In this document: positions 9,428 to 22,490 of the stretch, in pieces
Layout: each line of letters starts with the position of its first letter
How positions within the stretch are numbered: the first letter of the stretch is position 1
NCBI GenBank assembly: GCA_902729315.2
Contig: LR746268.1
Span: 5,935,501-5,999,500 of the forward strand
DNA length: 64,000 bases
Direction of reading: 5' to 3'
Source: Spirodela intermedia
Lineage: Eukaryota > Streptophyta > Magnoliopsida > Alismatales > Araceae
Translations under genes and position numbers: made by a program
Notes under the pieces: model-generated
Databases searched by the model: none
What the model saw: only the letters and a program-made list of their open reading frames with translations
What the model was told of the DNA's origin: nothing

Positions 9428-12400
9428 ATGGAAAGGCCTACATCTTCATTATCATACAAAGGTTCCGTTTCTGATGCAGTTACTGCAGCACTGACGCATA
9501 AGAAACTATTTGTTGTGTACATCTCAGGTGAAACATATTTTTCACTGTTTAATTAAATTTTCTCATCTGCTTATTAGTACGTAATGGATCAGCCCCTGCT
9601 TTTTTCATTGTAGCATAAATTTCGATCTTATTTCGTCTCAGAAAGGAAATTTTTATCTTAATATTGGATTTAAGAAACTAAGGGAATTCAGCCTACGGAC
9701 GAAAAGAGAGACATTACACATCCAAACAGAACGCATCCATGACTGTAGCTTGTTTGATTAAGATGCGAAACCCATTGAAGCTACCACAAAAAATTATCTC
9801 CCATTTTATATAGATGCTTGCGGATACTCTTGAACCGCCAGTCATTAGGGTTACCGGAAAACGAGTTGGCATGACATTTGATGACATCGAGGCTCTTGGA
9901 GCAAAAACACTGAGACACAGTATACAGAATTAGCTTTAAATTGTAAAAAGTTATACATGAAACTTGAAAGGTTTCATGGAAAAAAGGACAATCATTTTGA
10001 AGCTCAGAGTAATTGAGAATAGAGGCCCGAATATCTTGAGGCATATCAATGATTGAAATCTCAGATAACTGATCTAAGATCATGCAAGCCACTCTGAGTC
10101 AGGCGAAGTCTATAATTATGCTAAATACATAAATGATTCATATTACTCCCTCGTAATTGAGCACCATTTTATTTTGAGTGGCATGTTGGTGGCAGTTGGA
10201 TGCTTTTTGTTCGAATATGTGCTAACACAAGGATGGCTGAATCACCAGAAGAATATTTCTATCATTGGTTACCCTGTCTTTTGGTGTCGTCTGCAACAAA
10301 AAGACTGGGGAAATCTTGAAGAATCATTCAAACATTTGGAGGCCTGGCATAATACGGATAACATCCAAACAGATTCCAGAATATCTTTGTTGGATGCATA
10401 TTCTATTGTGGACAGAAGCATTATTCAGCTCTTTTCTTGTGCTGTCAAAGAAAAATCGGACGAGATTGAGAGGCTTGGAATAAATCTGGCTTTGTAGATT
10501 TGGTGAATTTTGGGGCAGTTGGTTCTACCATGGAGAGATGAGGTTGTGCTGGTGTAGGTAGCATTGTGAACCCACAGAGGATCATGCTATTTCATGTGTT
10601 ATTTTGATAGAAAAATACCGGTGCATAGTTTCTAGGATTGTTAATGTCTTGGGAGAGGAAATTTTTTTATTTATCATAGGTGTGGTGGTTGTCTTGCATT
10701 CACGATAACAAGCAGGGTTATCAAGGTTAGGGGGGTTAACATAACTGGCTTCTACTCTATCAAGGCGTCAAGATGAATTGACTTTTTTTGAATTTGAGTA
10801 TATTGTTACTTGCATGACATGCACGAGATTGATTAGGGATAAACTGTTTGGTAGAATGGTTGATTGAGGCTCTTTCTTAGATTGTTTAAACTCCACTAGG
10901 AATTTAGCCACTTTCTATTGTAGTTTTTTGTGTAGCGAGCCTTGTGAATACTCTTGAGGTTTATGATCTTAGGCAGAGTCATAGTTGTGGGCAATATCTT
11001 TTTTTAAGTATTCAAGTTTTTAAAATAAATTAAAATGGGCAACATCCTGGGATGGCTCTAAGTCATTTCAAGTATGATTTAATTGAAAAAACTGAGCAAG
11101 AATAACGAGTTTCACCAGTGGAAATGGTTTGATTTTGTATTTTCATATGAGATACTTGAGTTTGGTTCAGTTTGTCCCGTGGGAACAGTGTTGTGTTTGC
11201 CATGCCAGCTATTGTATTTTTTCAGCCTTTTCCGGTCCTCACAATCAAGTTGTTGATTATGGCATTTTTTCAAGAGAGTGAAATTTTGAGATGATGGGTT
11301 CTCCTGATGCTTGGTAGCAGAATAGTGAAGAGGACAGGACCAAAATATAGTTGCAGTCTTTATGGAGGGTTGGCAAGATTTACTTACCATTTGGCTTTAG
11401 CGGAAGTTAAAGCTACCTCATGATTTCCAGTATGGAATATTAGAAGATTGCTGGCATGGGATATGGAGCCCAATCTGTTTGCGGTTGATACATGCGCCAT
11501 GAGATATGGAGCGAACTTGCATTTTTCTTTGTGGCTCTTGGATATATTGATTTCATTTCAACGAAGTTCATATTTAATTTCATCTAAACCATTTTCTCTA
11601 AAACTCTTCCATTGTACTTTTCCAGGTGATGATGATAGCTCAAAAAGGATGGAACAATCAACGTTGGTTGATCAAAGAGTAAGCTTCTTCCATACCGCTG
11701 TTTTTCATGGCTCTTTTGGTTGATTGAGTGAATAAGAAGACCATGTACTCATGTTTGATGCTGGTCTCTTCTCAGGTGGTGGAGTCAGCCTCAAAATTTT
11801 GCATCTTCTTGCACCTTAACAATGGAACAGTGGATGCCTTTCAGTTTTCTGCCATATGTATCCTTTGATAAACTTTATGCTATAATCTTGAAAGGTTGGT
11901 ATCTGTTTGCGAATGCTTTTAGCATTCTTTGAAAGACAATATATATGGCTTTGCCAAGTTGCTGTAAACATTTCTTATCATCATTTTTTCGCTAGATTTT
12001 TCAAAGTGGCCATTTGGTAGACTATTGGCTCACACAAGATTTGAATTTTTCCTCAGGCTAACAAATTAAGCGCAACATGTATGCATAAGTCCCTGTGCAA
12101 ATTACCAATCAGTGCTGTGAAGCAGCTAATTTGCACGAGTGGATTGCATACTGTTGATAATTACTTAACCAGGGGCTTTTCTTCATGATGGATCGAATGT
12201 TTTTTGTCAACACGGATCTCTAATTAGGCATATAACTAAGCTGATTATGAATCTCTAACTCTTCTTGGTGTCAATAATTGTGGAAAAACTGTTGCTTGCA
12301 TTTGATGGCGGGGAGCATGCGTCATCTCCTTGTGATGCAGTTAGATGAACGGTGGATATAATGACCACATAGATGCTGGTTGAATCAATGGTTTGGTAAA

Positions 12401-14955
12401 AAAAAATCTTCTTTTGATCACACAATTCCAGTCTTGGCAAATATCAGTGTCACATATAAGGTGCATATCTATCTAATAAAGGGGAATTCTTATCATTTTA
12501 CTTCACTTCACCTCACGTTGCCTATGTCTCTCCATTGGCAATTGAGGATGAGATTGAAAGAAAGGGATTGAGCGGAGATCCAAGAGAGTGTGGAACTATG
12601 AATTACTTAACTAGAAAGTTTCTACAATACTCATCTTGCTAGAAATTTTTGCATTTGTTTTATTTTTTTTGGTGTACATTGAATTTATTATTATCTATTA
12701 TGTCACCTCGTTTGCTTCGTCTCTCAGTTTTCCTTTAAGAGATATGTTCAGACCCTCAGAAATCTATACCGAGTATATCTGTTGTTGGATACAATGGTAT
12801 AATGATATTCCAGCATGGTATGGATGATATGAACGTATTAATGTCATTTGATGAAGTAAATTTTCTTTTCAATTTTTCACTAATGTATTGCACAGCTGAC
12901 TTTTAGACACATGTTTTTTATATTTGGATTTCCAGAAGGCTTTGTCAGCACAGAAAAGTTTTTAGAAAGCGTTGAAAAAGCTTGGGAATCTATGCAACTA
13001 CAGGTACTACAAGGATGATAATCTCAATTTGTTCGTCATCTGATACGTTCTGTCATGTACGCCTTTTAGTTTTAGGATATTCACTCATGACAGGAAGAAG
13101 TGCTTCTTTGACTGATTGCAGGAAACGACTGCAGCTATATTGACTGCAGCACTTGCTTCAAAGAAACTAGATTCAAGCTCTAGCATTCTTGCATCGTCAG
13201 AGAAGGGAAATTCTTCAATCGTTGATACTCCATCAACATCTGGAGGAAGACTGGAAGAAGTATGTGAAAAAGTTTCTATATGAGCTTTTATAAAATTTCC
13301 TCTGATCAACCCATTGTTTTTCCCCTACTTTTACTTTCAGATTGAAAAAGCTGATGCACATATTTTCTTGTTCCAGAATGATAAGGAACCTGATGGAAAT
13401 AACTCTTCACCTGATGCGATTGTTGAGGACGAGCAGTCTGGTTCAATGGGTCTAGGGGGTGATGGTATACAACTCCGTGCAGAAAATAATACTAATGGCT
13501 CTGGTGTTGCTTCTACAGTACGTCAGGAAGAAATCAATTTATCTGATGGTAGCCTAGCCTCTGAAACCACAATATCCACAGAAACACGCTTTGCTAACAG
13601 TAACTCCGAACTCGTGCGTAAAAGTTCTGAGATAGCAACTGAAATGGAAGGAAAAGGTGAACAAGCGATGAATCGTTCGGCTGCCTTGCAATCTGCTGCA
13701 AAATCTGACGGGGATCCTCCCAGAACTTCAAAGTCCATTAAATTAACTGATGTGCACCTCAATATCCGCTTGCCAAGTGGAGCTCGTCTTCAACTGAGGT
13801 CTCCACTGACAGATACTCTCCAGTCGGTGAAGAACTATGTGGATGAAAATGCTGCCAGTAGCTTAGGCACATATGACCTAGCGATTCCGTATCCTAGAAA
13901 AATATTCATGGACCAAGGTATGGTTTTATTACGTCCAGTCACTTGTCCCTGTTGTTCTTTATAGCTGTATCATGATTTACAATGTGCATCAGGATTACAT
14001 CCGTATTGATCTACTAATATAATGTGGACAGAAATGATGATTACTCGTTAGTACTGTATTTTTCGCCTATTACTCATTTCATTTTTTCTGTTCTTGCCAT
14101 ACTTTTGTCCTGCTTCGTGATAATCCAAAAACTGTACAATACTCGGCAATGTATATCAGAGCACGCATATAGTGAGTTTGCCTCCTGTTCAACGCGATAA
14201 GTTTGGTCATTACTGTCTATGTCTGTCACATGGAGGTGATAATCACTTAAAAGTTTAAAAGGAATGTCTGTGGGCCCAGTTTATTTCTTATTGTTTTCCA
14301 CTCATGCAAAACTATGGCTAACGAGACGTCTACGTTCATCCAGATATGAGCCTGCCATTGTCTGAGCTGGGTTTTGCCAGCCGGGAGGCATTGATCGTGG
14401 TTCCTCATAGGCATGCCGCCGTGGCCCAGAGGAGTCATCCAGCAGCATACCACCCAAGTGGCGAAAGTGAGGCTCATCAGGGAGACAATGAGGGCGGCTA
14501 CTTTGCCTTACTGAAGAGGATACTCTCTTTCATTAATCCATTCTCCTATCTTGGCGGAGCTTCCCATTCCGCCCCAGAACTAGCTCCAAGTGCCTTACAG
14601 CAACAGGGTGAGCAGCTTAGCTTCATGATATCATCGGAGCTCTGTTCAAAACTTCTCAGCTTTTCATAGATCTTGGAGTTACCTCAGGTTTCACTTTCTT
14701 TGTGATCTGCGTCCGGCAGGTCCAGCCTTTCAAGGCAACCCATCTGGGGCTGAGAGATCCTATCGCCCTTATGCCTCCAACAAGGGAACCCCACAAGCCG
14801 GCAGCAGCTCCAGCACGACTCGGAATCAGGCACCAGCCAGGGCCGGCAGCAACATCCACACTCTGAGAGACGTTGAAGGGGAGGATCCTTCCAACGACAG
14901 GAACCTCTTCTGGAATGGAAATTCGACAGAGTTTGGGGGTGACGACAAAAATTGA
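9428..14955 (+). CDS. Plant UBX domain-containing protein, PUX11-like
   Basis: Coding exons are 9428-9527, 11626-11678, 11776-11857, 12752-12817, 12936-13003, 13122-13259, 13341-13917, 14344-14607 and 14720-14955. All junctions keep frame and give 527 residues. Residues 1 to about 125 form a thioredoxin-like UAS region (KKLFVVYISG, PQKSIPSISVVGYNG, EGFVSTEKFLESVEKAW). A low-complexity middle follows. The UBX domain spans about 301-385 (LTDVHLNIRLPSGARLQLRS, IPYPRKIF, LSELGFASREALIVVPH). The end is NIHTLRDVEGED...FWNGNSTEFGGDD, typical of this subgroup. UBX proteins bind the CDC48/p97 ATPase and bring ubiquitinated or membrane substrates to it. Exon 7 could also start at 13377 (see findings), giving 515 residues. 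The first coding intron is 2.1 kb. Confidence 0.88.
9528..11625 (+). other. Large first coding intron of the PUX11-like gene
   Basis: This 2.1-kb intron holds two reading frames of about 100 codons (9781-10092 - and 10174-10497 +). I could not tie either to a known family. They may be remnants of an old insertion, but I see no terminal repeats or target duplications. Confidence 0.5.
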
Positions 14956-15252
14956 GTATGCTCGAACAGAGTCTTGGGAGAAGAGAGGGGAAAACCCAGA
15001 AGATCTAGGGGTTGATACTGCAATCTTTCTAGCTACAGTAAACCGTTCAAACACATGCTACACTGGCTGTACCTCTGGGCGTTCGTTTTCTAAGCCACCA
15101 TACTTGAAGGTCATGTGGGTATCATCTGTATAGAACCCGTTCGAGGTTTGGAAGATTTTTTCTTCCAAGGATACTGGGAGCACCTCTAAAGCTTTAATCT
15201 AATGAAAGACCCTCCTTTGTAATGACCATGAGAAGGCTGGTCTAGCCCAAAA
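14956..15252 (+). other. 3' untranslated region of the PUX11-like gene
   Basis: No coding signal is present. The stretch between the TGA at 14953-14955 and the LTR at 15253 is long enough for a normal 3' untranslated region, so the retroelement lies just behind the gene. Confidence 0.45.
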
Positions 15253-15665
15253 TGTCATGCCCTGAGATTATCGAATAAAAGTTTTAGAGCGGATTCGAAC
15301 CTCCGGCATGGGGATAGCAGGGTGAGGCAAGATTCTCCAAGCAAAATCTTGCAGCCGATGGATAGCTTCGCATGATATGGCATGTGCATGCACAATATGG
15401 TGGGTGTGTACAACATGGCATGAGACTATGCCTAATGTCAATGATGGGATTAACATTAATTTCATATCATTTAATTTCATAATCAAGTGCCTAACCCCCT
15501 TTATAATAAGGCTTTTGCACCTAATGTCACAGGACCTTGAATAATGTGATAAAAGTTTTCTTTTGGGTTAACATTTTTAGTTGTGAAGGTTTGGGTTGAT
15601 TGGGGTCATGAGTACATTCATTTACAGCATATAATTAAATAATTTTGACATATAACAATGTGACA
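15253..15665 (+). mobile_element. 5' LTR of a decayed Ty3/gypsy-type element
   Basis: The 413-bp segment begins TGTCATGCC and ends AATGTGACA, giving the terminal inverted repeat TGTCA/TGACA expected of an LTR. It has a TATA-like TTTATAATAA near 15500. A primer-binding site follows three bases later. I did not find a matching copy at the other end of the element. Confidence 0.7.
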
Positions 15666-15668
15666 AAG

Positions 15669-15680
15669 TGGTATCATAGC
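15669..15680 (+). mobile_element. Primer-binding site complementary to initiator tRNA-Met
   Basis: TGGTATCATAGC differs at one base from TGGTATCAGAGC, the standard plant retrotransposon primer-binding site for initiator tRNA-Met. It lies three bases after the LTR end and so fixes that end. Confidence 0.8.
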
Positions 15681-16489
15681 AAGGTTTCATTGTCCATATT
15701 AACTTGCTACTTTCCTACTCTTTTTTGTCTTGTAAAGAAGATAGGTAGTATAGTAAAGATAGGGAGTAGCAAAAACCAATGTCTAATGAATTACTTATCT
15801 TAAGGAGAAGACTAAAGTTTTTGTTGTAGTCTTAAAAATCCTAGAGGCCTAAATTCAAGAAACCAAGATTTGATTACAGACATTGGAAGAACGAGTTGAG
15901 GATCTACGAACAATGACTTATCCAGCCATTACTCACACTAACATGTGTACAGAAGATGAGGATCAAAGAAGTCTAAACAAAGTATTAGACAACCTCACAG
16001 AGCAAATGGCACAAGTGAGGTGCCAACAAATGATATGTCAATAGAGGGAGGCATGACATGGGTTAAGGTTCCAAAACCAAAGGCCTTTATAAGTGTCAAG
16101 GATGCTCAGAACATCAAAAATTACTTATATAATATCAATTAATATTTCAAGGTGAACCAAACTCTAAAGAGGGAGAAGGTATTGATGGCTAGGATGCACC
16201 TAGTAGAAGATGTCCAGTTGTGGTGGCCAACATGGGTAGAAGATTGTTGCTAAACCTTCCTTGTCTCATGGGCAAAGTTTGCTTGAGAGCTTGGATAATA
16301 ATTTTTCTCAAGAACTATTTGATGTGATGTGTCACTTAAGCACACTAACAAGATGCAGGTGTATGTTAGACAATGTTCATCACTCTTATTGGAGGTCCAA
16401 GATATAGTTGAATAAGACAAAATTTCTAATTTCATGATGAAATTATAATATGTGTAAGTAAAGTTGTAATAACTTGGTGCCCAGCCTTT

Positions 16490-17050
16490 TATATGTGGAC
16501 ATAGTGAGGCATGCGCAGTCAACACAACACATGCAGAAGGCATGGCATGAGCAGCATGGGACTCGTGAAACGCTCAACATGCATTGGCATCATGGTGTAC
16601 ATGGGCGACAAGTCACACTTAGGTAACATGACATGTAGCAGTGATGGCATGTGAGCAGTTGACACAACACGAGTACTATGGCACATGGTGGAGCCAACAC
16701 AGCACATACAAGAAGCAAACACACCCCTAGTAAGATATGTAGGGGAGACACCAATGGTCCCATGTGGAGTTGTGAATTAAAGCATGTGACTAAACATGTA
16801 AGTGGCGACACATATGTAGGAATAAGTATGGAGTTGTTCTCACATGATAGTGAAAATACAAATATGGGGATGTTAGCAGACAAAATAGACAACATAACAT
16901 TTGATGCAGCCACAATGAGATGTGAAACACTCAAGACAATGACTAATGGTTATCCAACAAGTGTAATGGTCACCCAAGTGGTGTAATGGCTAAGAGGGAC
17001 CATCACAATATATGAAGAGGGGCCTAACTAGTAGTATAAGATGATGAAGA
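16490..17050 (+). repeat. LTR-like repeat copy A inside the gag relic
   Basis: This stretch interrupts the gag homology, which resumes near 17080. It is clearly related to 20650-21160. Shared blocks include gcagttgacacaa, catgtgactaa, gatgcagccac against tgtgcagccac, ggttatccaacaagtgtaat against ggctacccatcaagtgtaat, and gtgtaatggctaagagg against gtgtaatggctaggagg. The simplest reading is a solo LTR or another dispersed repeat inserted into gag. Confidence 0.6.
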
Positions 17051-20000
17051 ACTTCGAACATTATCATAGATGAGATGCTAGCACTCAAACATACTTGATC
17101 CATTGATGCCTATATTGGAACATTTAGGACTCGCATATTAAATATACAAGAAACTGGTAAGAAGAATTATCTCTACTTTTTCCTCTCATACTTGAACCAT
17201 GCGTCTATTCTAAAGTATAGAGAAGAGGCACAAGATCTGGAGCCGCATCTAATAAGAGTGAAGGAAATCAAGGTAGTGGCCGTATGGGAGCAAAGCCCAA
17301 AGGATGAGGTGGTGAATGTACAAGAAACTAGACCTTTACCATCTCCTCACCACCCCAATCTAATAGAAGTGTCCCCCCCAACTCTATAAAATGAGATGCT
17401 TCATTTGTGGAGGATCATATTAATTACTTGTGGAGGATTTGTCAATAGCAGACACTCTCGATTCAACTTAGTGGTTGACTAACAACAAACTAATACAAGA
17501 AGAAGAAACCGCAAAGGAACAAAATGTAGAGATGAAAACATTGTTAGTTGCTGAATAGCCTCCACCCATAAGTCTTGGGGCGAGGCAAGGAAAAGAAGCT
17601 AACTATTATCAGAATGTGAGTCGCTAAAAGATTCATAACATTTGTGGTGGATAGTAGGACAACAAGTAATTTTATGACTCTATAAGTAGTATGTTGACTA
17701 TAACTCATACTTGTAAAGGCAGCCACCAAATTAAAAGTAACATGCATCACGAAAAAATTGCTCACAAGAATAGTGATTTTGGTATCTATAGAGGTGAGGA
17801 AATAGAAGGGTCACCTAGACTTCATGGTGATATCTCTTAGTTACGTCCAGGACAATACTATGAATATTTCCTCACTATTATGCAAGTTGAGGTAGAAGTC
17901 ATGTGGAAGGGACTTTCTTATTAATCTTGCGCATAGTGATGCATAAGACTCAACTTGGAGAGACGTTGATGAGCATTGAGCAACTTCAGGTAGAGTACAC
18001 CAATCAACTACCAAGTTAGTTACCCCTAAGCTCTCACCTCGATGAGACAAACCACAATCAACTTGATACCAAACATAAACTTGTCAACTCGAACACTGAA
18101 CGAGATGACACTACACTACTTGATCAAACTTCAGAAATAGATTTAATCACTATTGGAGGTAGGATGCTTACAACCATCTAAATCACTATTTGACACCTTT
18201 TATCTTTACAAAAAATGAAGAATAGAACATTAAAGTTATGAGTTGACTATTGCATGTTGAACAAGCTAACGATCAATAACTAGTAAGTATTGAAAGTAAA
18301 AGACTTTGTTAATTAGTTGATAATAGTTCTACTCTTCTCAAAACTCGATTTATAAGTTAGGTATCATCAAGCACAGATCAAGGAAATCAATAAACTAAAG
18401 ATATGGGTCGTTTGAGTTCACAACAATGCCTTTTAGGCTAACTAATATCCTAACTATCTTCTGCACTTAATGAATGTGATATTTTAATCTTATTTAGATA
18501 TTTTTGTGATTGTCTGCTTTCACGACATCTTGATCTATAGCCACAACATATAACAATATCTAAAGCACATTTTATTGTGTTGAACACTTCATCAACATGA
18601 CTTATATTTGAACCCATCAAGTATAAATATATAGTGATAGAGATTAAACTTTTTAGGACACATAATAGACAAAGGAAGGGTACGAATGTATCTTGACTTC
18701 GATAAATGTCAAGACACTAAGGTCATTCATAAGTCGTACTAATTAATATATGATGTTATTAAGGTTTTTTTAAGAGTGGTTGCACTGCTCACCAACCTCA
18801 CACGTAATAACAAACAATGGTGATGAACCAAGTAATGTATCATAGTACTTTGGGCATTGAAGAAAGTGATTACAATTGAATCAACTTTCTACTTTTCAAA
18901 CTTCACCAAGTCATTGCACACAGATGTTAACAATGATATTGTTGGGGGTGTCTTCAACCAAGAGGCACACTAAGTCACTTTCAAGAGTAGAAAACTCAAC
19001 AATGATGAATGTAATTACTCTATATACGAACAAAAGATAATTTTCATTATGTAATACCTCTGAACTTGGAGGCATTATCTACTAAGAAATTATTTTATAA
19101 TATACATAGATAATGTAGTAGTCATCTACTTCAACGCACAACCTAGATTGACAACAAAATAAGTTAGTTGGTAGAACTAGTTAAATATAATTTCATAATA
19201 TAATATAATTATGGAGTACTAAACATGATCACGAATATGTTAAGTAAATGGGACAAAATCACAAGCACAAATGAGTTGAGAGTGACCAGCCCCATTACAT
19301 AATTCTTCTAACAAGTCTGAACAATGTGCATAGAGGACAGTTAGGCACGTAAACTCTTAACTATATTCAAGAAGACATATTATAACATTATTATTCAGAG
19401 TATGTCTTTATGTACATAAGAGGGTGTTGAATATACATTCTGACCATTAGAGGCTTTCAACATATATTAGTCATAGAGGTGCACAATACATCATTGTCGA
19501 GACACCCTTAATAACACATTATTGTTGTTCAGTTGAGACTTATTTTAATCAAATATGAAGAAGGATGTGAAAGCCTATGTAGAGTTACACTTTATTTATC
19601 AGCAAGATAAAATAGAGTGTCAAAGGCATGCAGACTTTATACAACCACTACTTATTTTAGAGGGTATGATGACATACCATTACATTATACTTGTCTTTCT
19701 AGGAATGGATCCAATGACTACATCTTATTAATTTTCGATAAGTTATTTAAATATGAGAACTTTGTGTCAATAAATCATTATTACATGATAGACAATGCAT
19801 CCCGAGTGATATTCAAACATGTTATCTCAATTAATTATCTTTGATTGTGATGCTCACTTCACATGTCGAATTTAGAAGGTCTTATTTGTCAAACTTAACA
19901 TGAGACTCAACTTCCTTACAACATATCACCACATATAAATGGTCAAACTTAACATCTCAATGCACTACTACAAAGTTATTTTAGACATTATGCAACAACT

Positions 20001-20649
20001 TCTCATGACAATTGAGTGAAATTTCTTATCATTATACAACTAATATAACCCATATTTCAGTAGTGTCAAATGTTATTATCCATTTGAACTAGCAACCAAG
20101 TGCTAACTACTAATGTCCCTACAATTATTAAACATCTTAAATTATTGTCACACAACATCAATGTTAGTATGCAAATATATAGATGCTAGAGGAAGTAAAT
20201 GACAAATTATAGTGAACTGTTAACTAAATAAAAAAGTGAATTGTTCGATACCATCAAAAAGTTGAATTTAAAGTAAACAATCAATGTTTATCATTTGTAC
20301 CTATAAAATCATAGGTGCACACAAAATACCTCAAAGAATAAGAGGCTCCTCCTAAGATATGAGGGACCATTCATCATAGTGCAGTGTATAAAATAACATC
20401 TTATTTTTCACGTATCACTCTTCAAGAAATACAAGACAATTACAATAAACCTTCAATGAAATCAACTCAAGTGGTAATTATCACCGCAACCTTCACCATT
20501 AGACAAACTTCTTACTCTAATAGGAAAGAGAGTCATAAGAGGAAACAATGTGAAACCTAGAGAAAAACTTGTGATAGTTTGATGACCAACTAGAGTAATA
20601 CCTCTCCTACCTCCTAATGAAGATATTAGATTCTCCAAGAGGGAGACAA

Positions 20650-21160
20650 TGTCACAAGGAAAGTAATATATCATGTGGTCATAGTGTGTTGAAGGAACAT
20701 CATCGGTGCGTGAAAATGGCACAATACATGTAGAAGGAAGAGCATGTGTAGCTGTCACACAATGTGTGGAGATGAGATAGTGCATGTGATGATGCTACAT
20801 AGGCAGTTGACACAAAGTGTGTAGGTGACATAATACGTAGTGGGCCACTGTGTGGGCAGATGACACAACATATACAAGTGGCATAAATGCCCCCGACAAG
20901 ACACATAAAGGCACCAATAGTCCCACGCAAAGGTGGGACCCAAATCATGTGACTAAGCATGTGATTGACAATGCACATACAAGAGTAAGTGCAAAGTCAT
21001 TCTCACAAGATGGAGGGAACACATATATGAGTAGATCTTGTGCAGCCACAGTGGACTATGGAACACTCATGATAACAATCAATGGCTACCCATCAAGTGT
21101 AATAGTCACCTAGGGAGTGTAATGGCTAGGAGGAGCCCTCATAGTATATGAGATGATGAA
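20650..21160 (+). repeat. LTR-like repeat copy B at the 3' end of the gypsy relic
   Basis: It starts TGTCACAAGG straight after a purine-rich aagagggagaca that could be the polypurine tract, which is the position of a 3' LTR. Its body matches copy A (16490-17050), not the 413-bp LTR at 15253 beyond the initial TGTCA. The exact right end is uncertain. Confidence 0.55.
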
Positions 21161-21229
21161 AAATCTTTTGGGTCCTCCCTCTTGACTCCCTTATCCATAT
21201 GAGTGAAAAGGAATGCAAGTTAGGGCTTG

Positions 21230-22490
21230 AGGTGACATCCCAATGCCTACATCTTGGTTGGGATGTAACACAATTGATTGCATTAAAGGACCCTAAGTGG
21301 ATAAAGGCTGAGGAAGAAATAAAAGCCCTAGAAAAAAAAAGAAAACATGAGAATTGCTGGATTTATCAATAAGCAAGTCAACCACAAACTCTGTGGGTAT
21401 TTATCATCAGATAAGACTATAGTGATAAAGTCATTAGGTATAAGACTTGCTTGATTGTACATGTTGTAAAGCTAAAGTCAATAAGTATGTTTTGATTTGA
21501 AACTATATCGACTTGATGTCAAGAATGACTTCTCAAATGAAAACTTAGATAAAGAACTATATATGAGTCCTCCAAATTTAAACATTAAAGGTAAAGTATG
21601 CTAGTTAAAGAAAGTAATTTATAGATTAAAATAATCTCTTAGAGCATGATTTAGGTGAGTTCGTCAAGTAATAACTCATTTTGACTATTAACAATGAAAT
21701 ACAAATTATACTTTTTTGTAAATAGAAAAAAAATAGTAGTTACATTATTGTAATAGTGTATTTTGATGATATGATCCTTATTGGTGGTATTGAAAATGAA
21801 ATACAAATGTTAAAATATAACTTAGTAAAAGAGTTCAAAGTCAAAGATTTAAGAGACTTAAAATACTTCTTATGTATCAAAGTTGAAAGATCAAGAAAAG
21901 GCGTGCATTTGTCAAAGAAAATATACTCTAGATATCTTAAATGAAACATGAAAATTAGAATACAAAGCATTAATTATATTCAAATAAAAAAAACCTTCAT
22001 CTAACTAATACAGATGGAGAAAAAAACACAACTGAATTCAAATGCACTTATCAAAAAAATATTGAAAAACTTTTTGTGTATTTCACTAATAATATCATAT
22101 TTATATATTTTTTGTAAATAAAATGAGCAAATATATGCATGTCCCTTGTAATACTGAGATGTAAGTGGTCAATCGAATATTAATATATTTAAAATCATGC
22201 TCAGTTAAAAGCTTATTTTTTTCAAAAACGAATGACTAATGCATTTAAGGATTTATTGATGTAAATCAGATCTCATGATGATATAAAGTCTACTATAGAG
22301 TATTGTATATTTTTGGAAAGAAATTTCATCATGTAGAGAAGTAAGAAACACAGTAGTAGCAAGATGAGTACATAAACCAAATATCTAGCTGTCACATGGG
22401 CTAATTGAGTTGTTATGGTTAAACAATTTATCTAAGATCTCGGCTGTACATTAAACTTCCACTCAAACTATTTTATGGCAGTATTTTGTA
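21230..22490 (+). pseudogene. Ty1/copia reverse transcriptase-RNase H relic
   Basis: Recognisable blocks occur in the copia order. ALKDPKWIKAEEEIKALE is near 21283-21340. DVKNDFSNENLDKELYMSPP is near 21512-21570, and a degraded LKKVIYRLK..LRA is near 21610-21645. VYFDDMILIGG is at 21757, with the catalytic YxDD preserved as YFDD. EFKVKDLRDLKYFL is near 21830, and the RNase H end STIEYCIFLERNFIM.RSKK near 22290-22350. Stops and frameshifts are frequent. It sits directly behind the gypsy relic. No LTRs or gag were identified, so it is a fragment. Confidence 0.8.

Larger units (their letters stand above)
15666..20649 (+). pseudogene. Ty3/gypsy gag-pol relic, heavily mutated
   Basis: The order gag, protease, reverse transcriptase, RNase H, integrase is readable across many stops and frameshifts. 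Gag: KVPKPKAFISVKDAQNIKNY near 16060-16120 and VQLWWPTWVEDC near 16212; a zinc-knuckle start (RCFICGG) near 17391. Protease: FVVDSRTTSNFM at 17641, from the family's VDTGAT.NF. Reverse transcriptase: LQPSKS near 18165, SKLDL..RYHQ near 18338 and a degraded YLDIFVIVCFHDILIYSHN near 18497, so the catalytic YxDD is lost. RNase H: HTDVNNDIVGGVFNQEAH near 18917 and TWRHYLL near 19060. Integrase: FIYQQDKIECQRHADFIQPL near 19590 and FELATK near 20083. The integrase tail near 20345 (KRLLLRYEGPFIIVQ, HVSLFKKYK) suggests a chromovirus-like element. It is non-functional. Confidence 0.85.

Noticed and set aside
10174-10497. 107-codon + frame inside PUX11-like intron 1
   Set aside because: It has no domain, lies wholly within an intron with good splice sites, and overlaps other frames of similar length.
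15296-15318. tRNA-like B-box (GGTTCGAATCC on the minus strand)
   Set aside because: The surrounding sequence does not fold into a tRNA acceptor or anticodon arm, and it lies inside a well-defined LTR.
20462-21113. Several overlapping 60-107 codon frames over LTR-like copy B
   Set aside because: They lie on both strands of a dispersed repeat related to 16490-17050, and their products show no domain.
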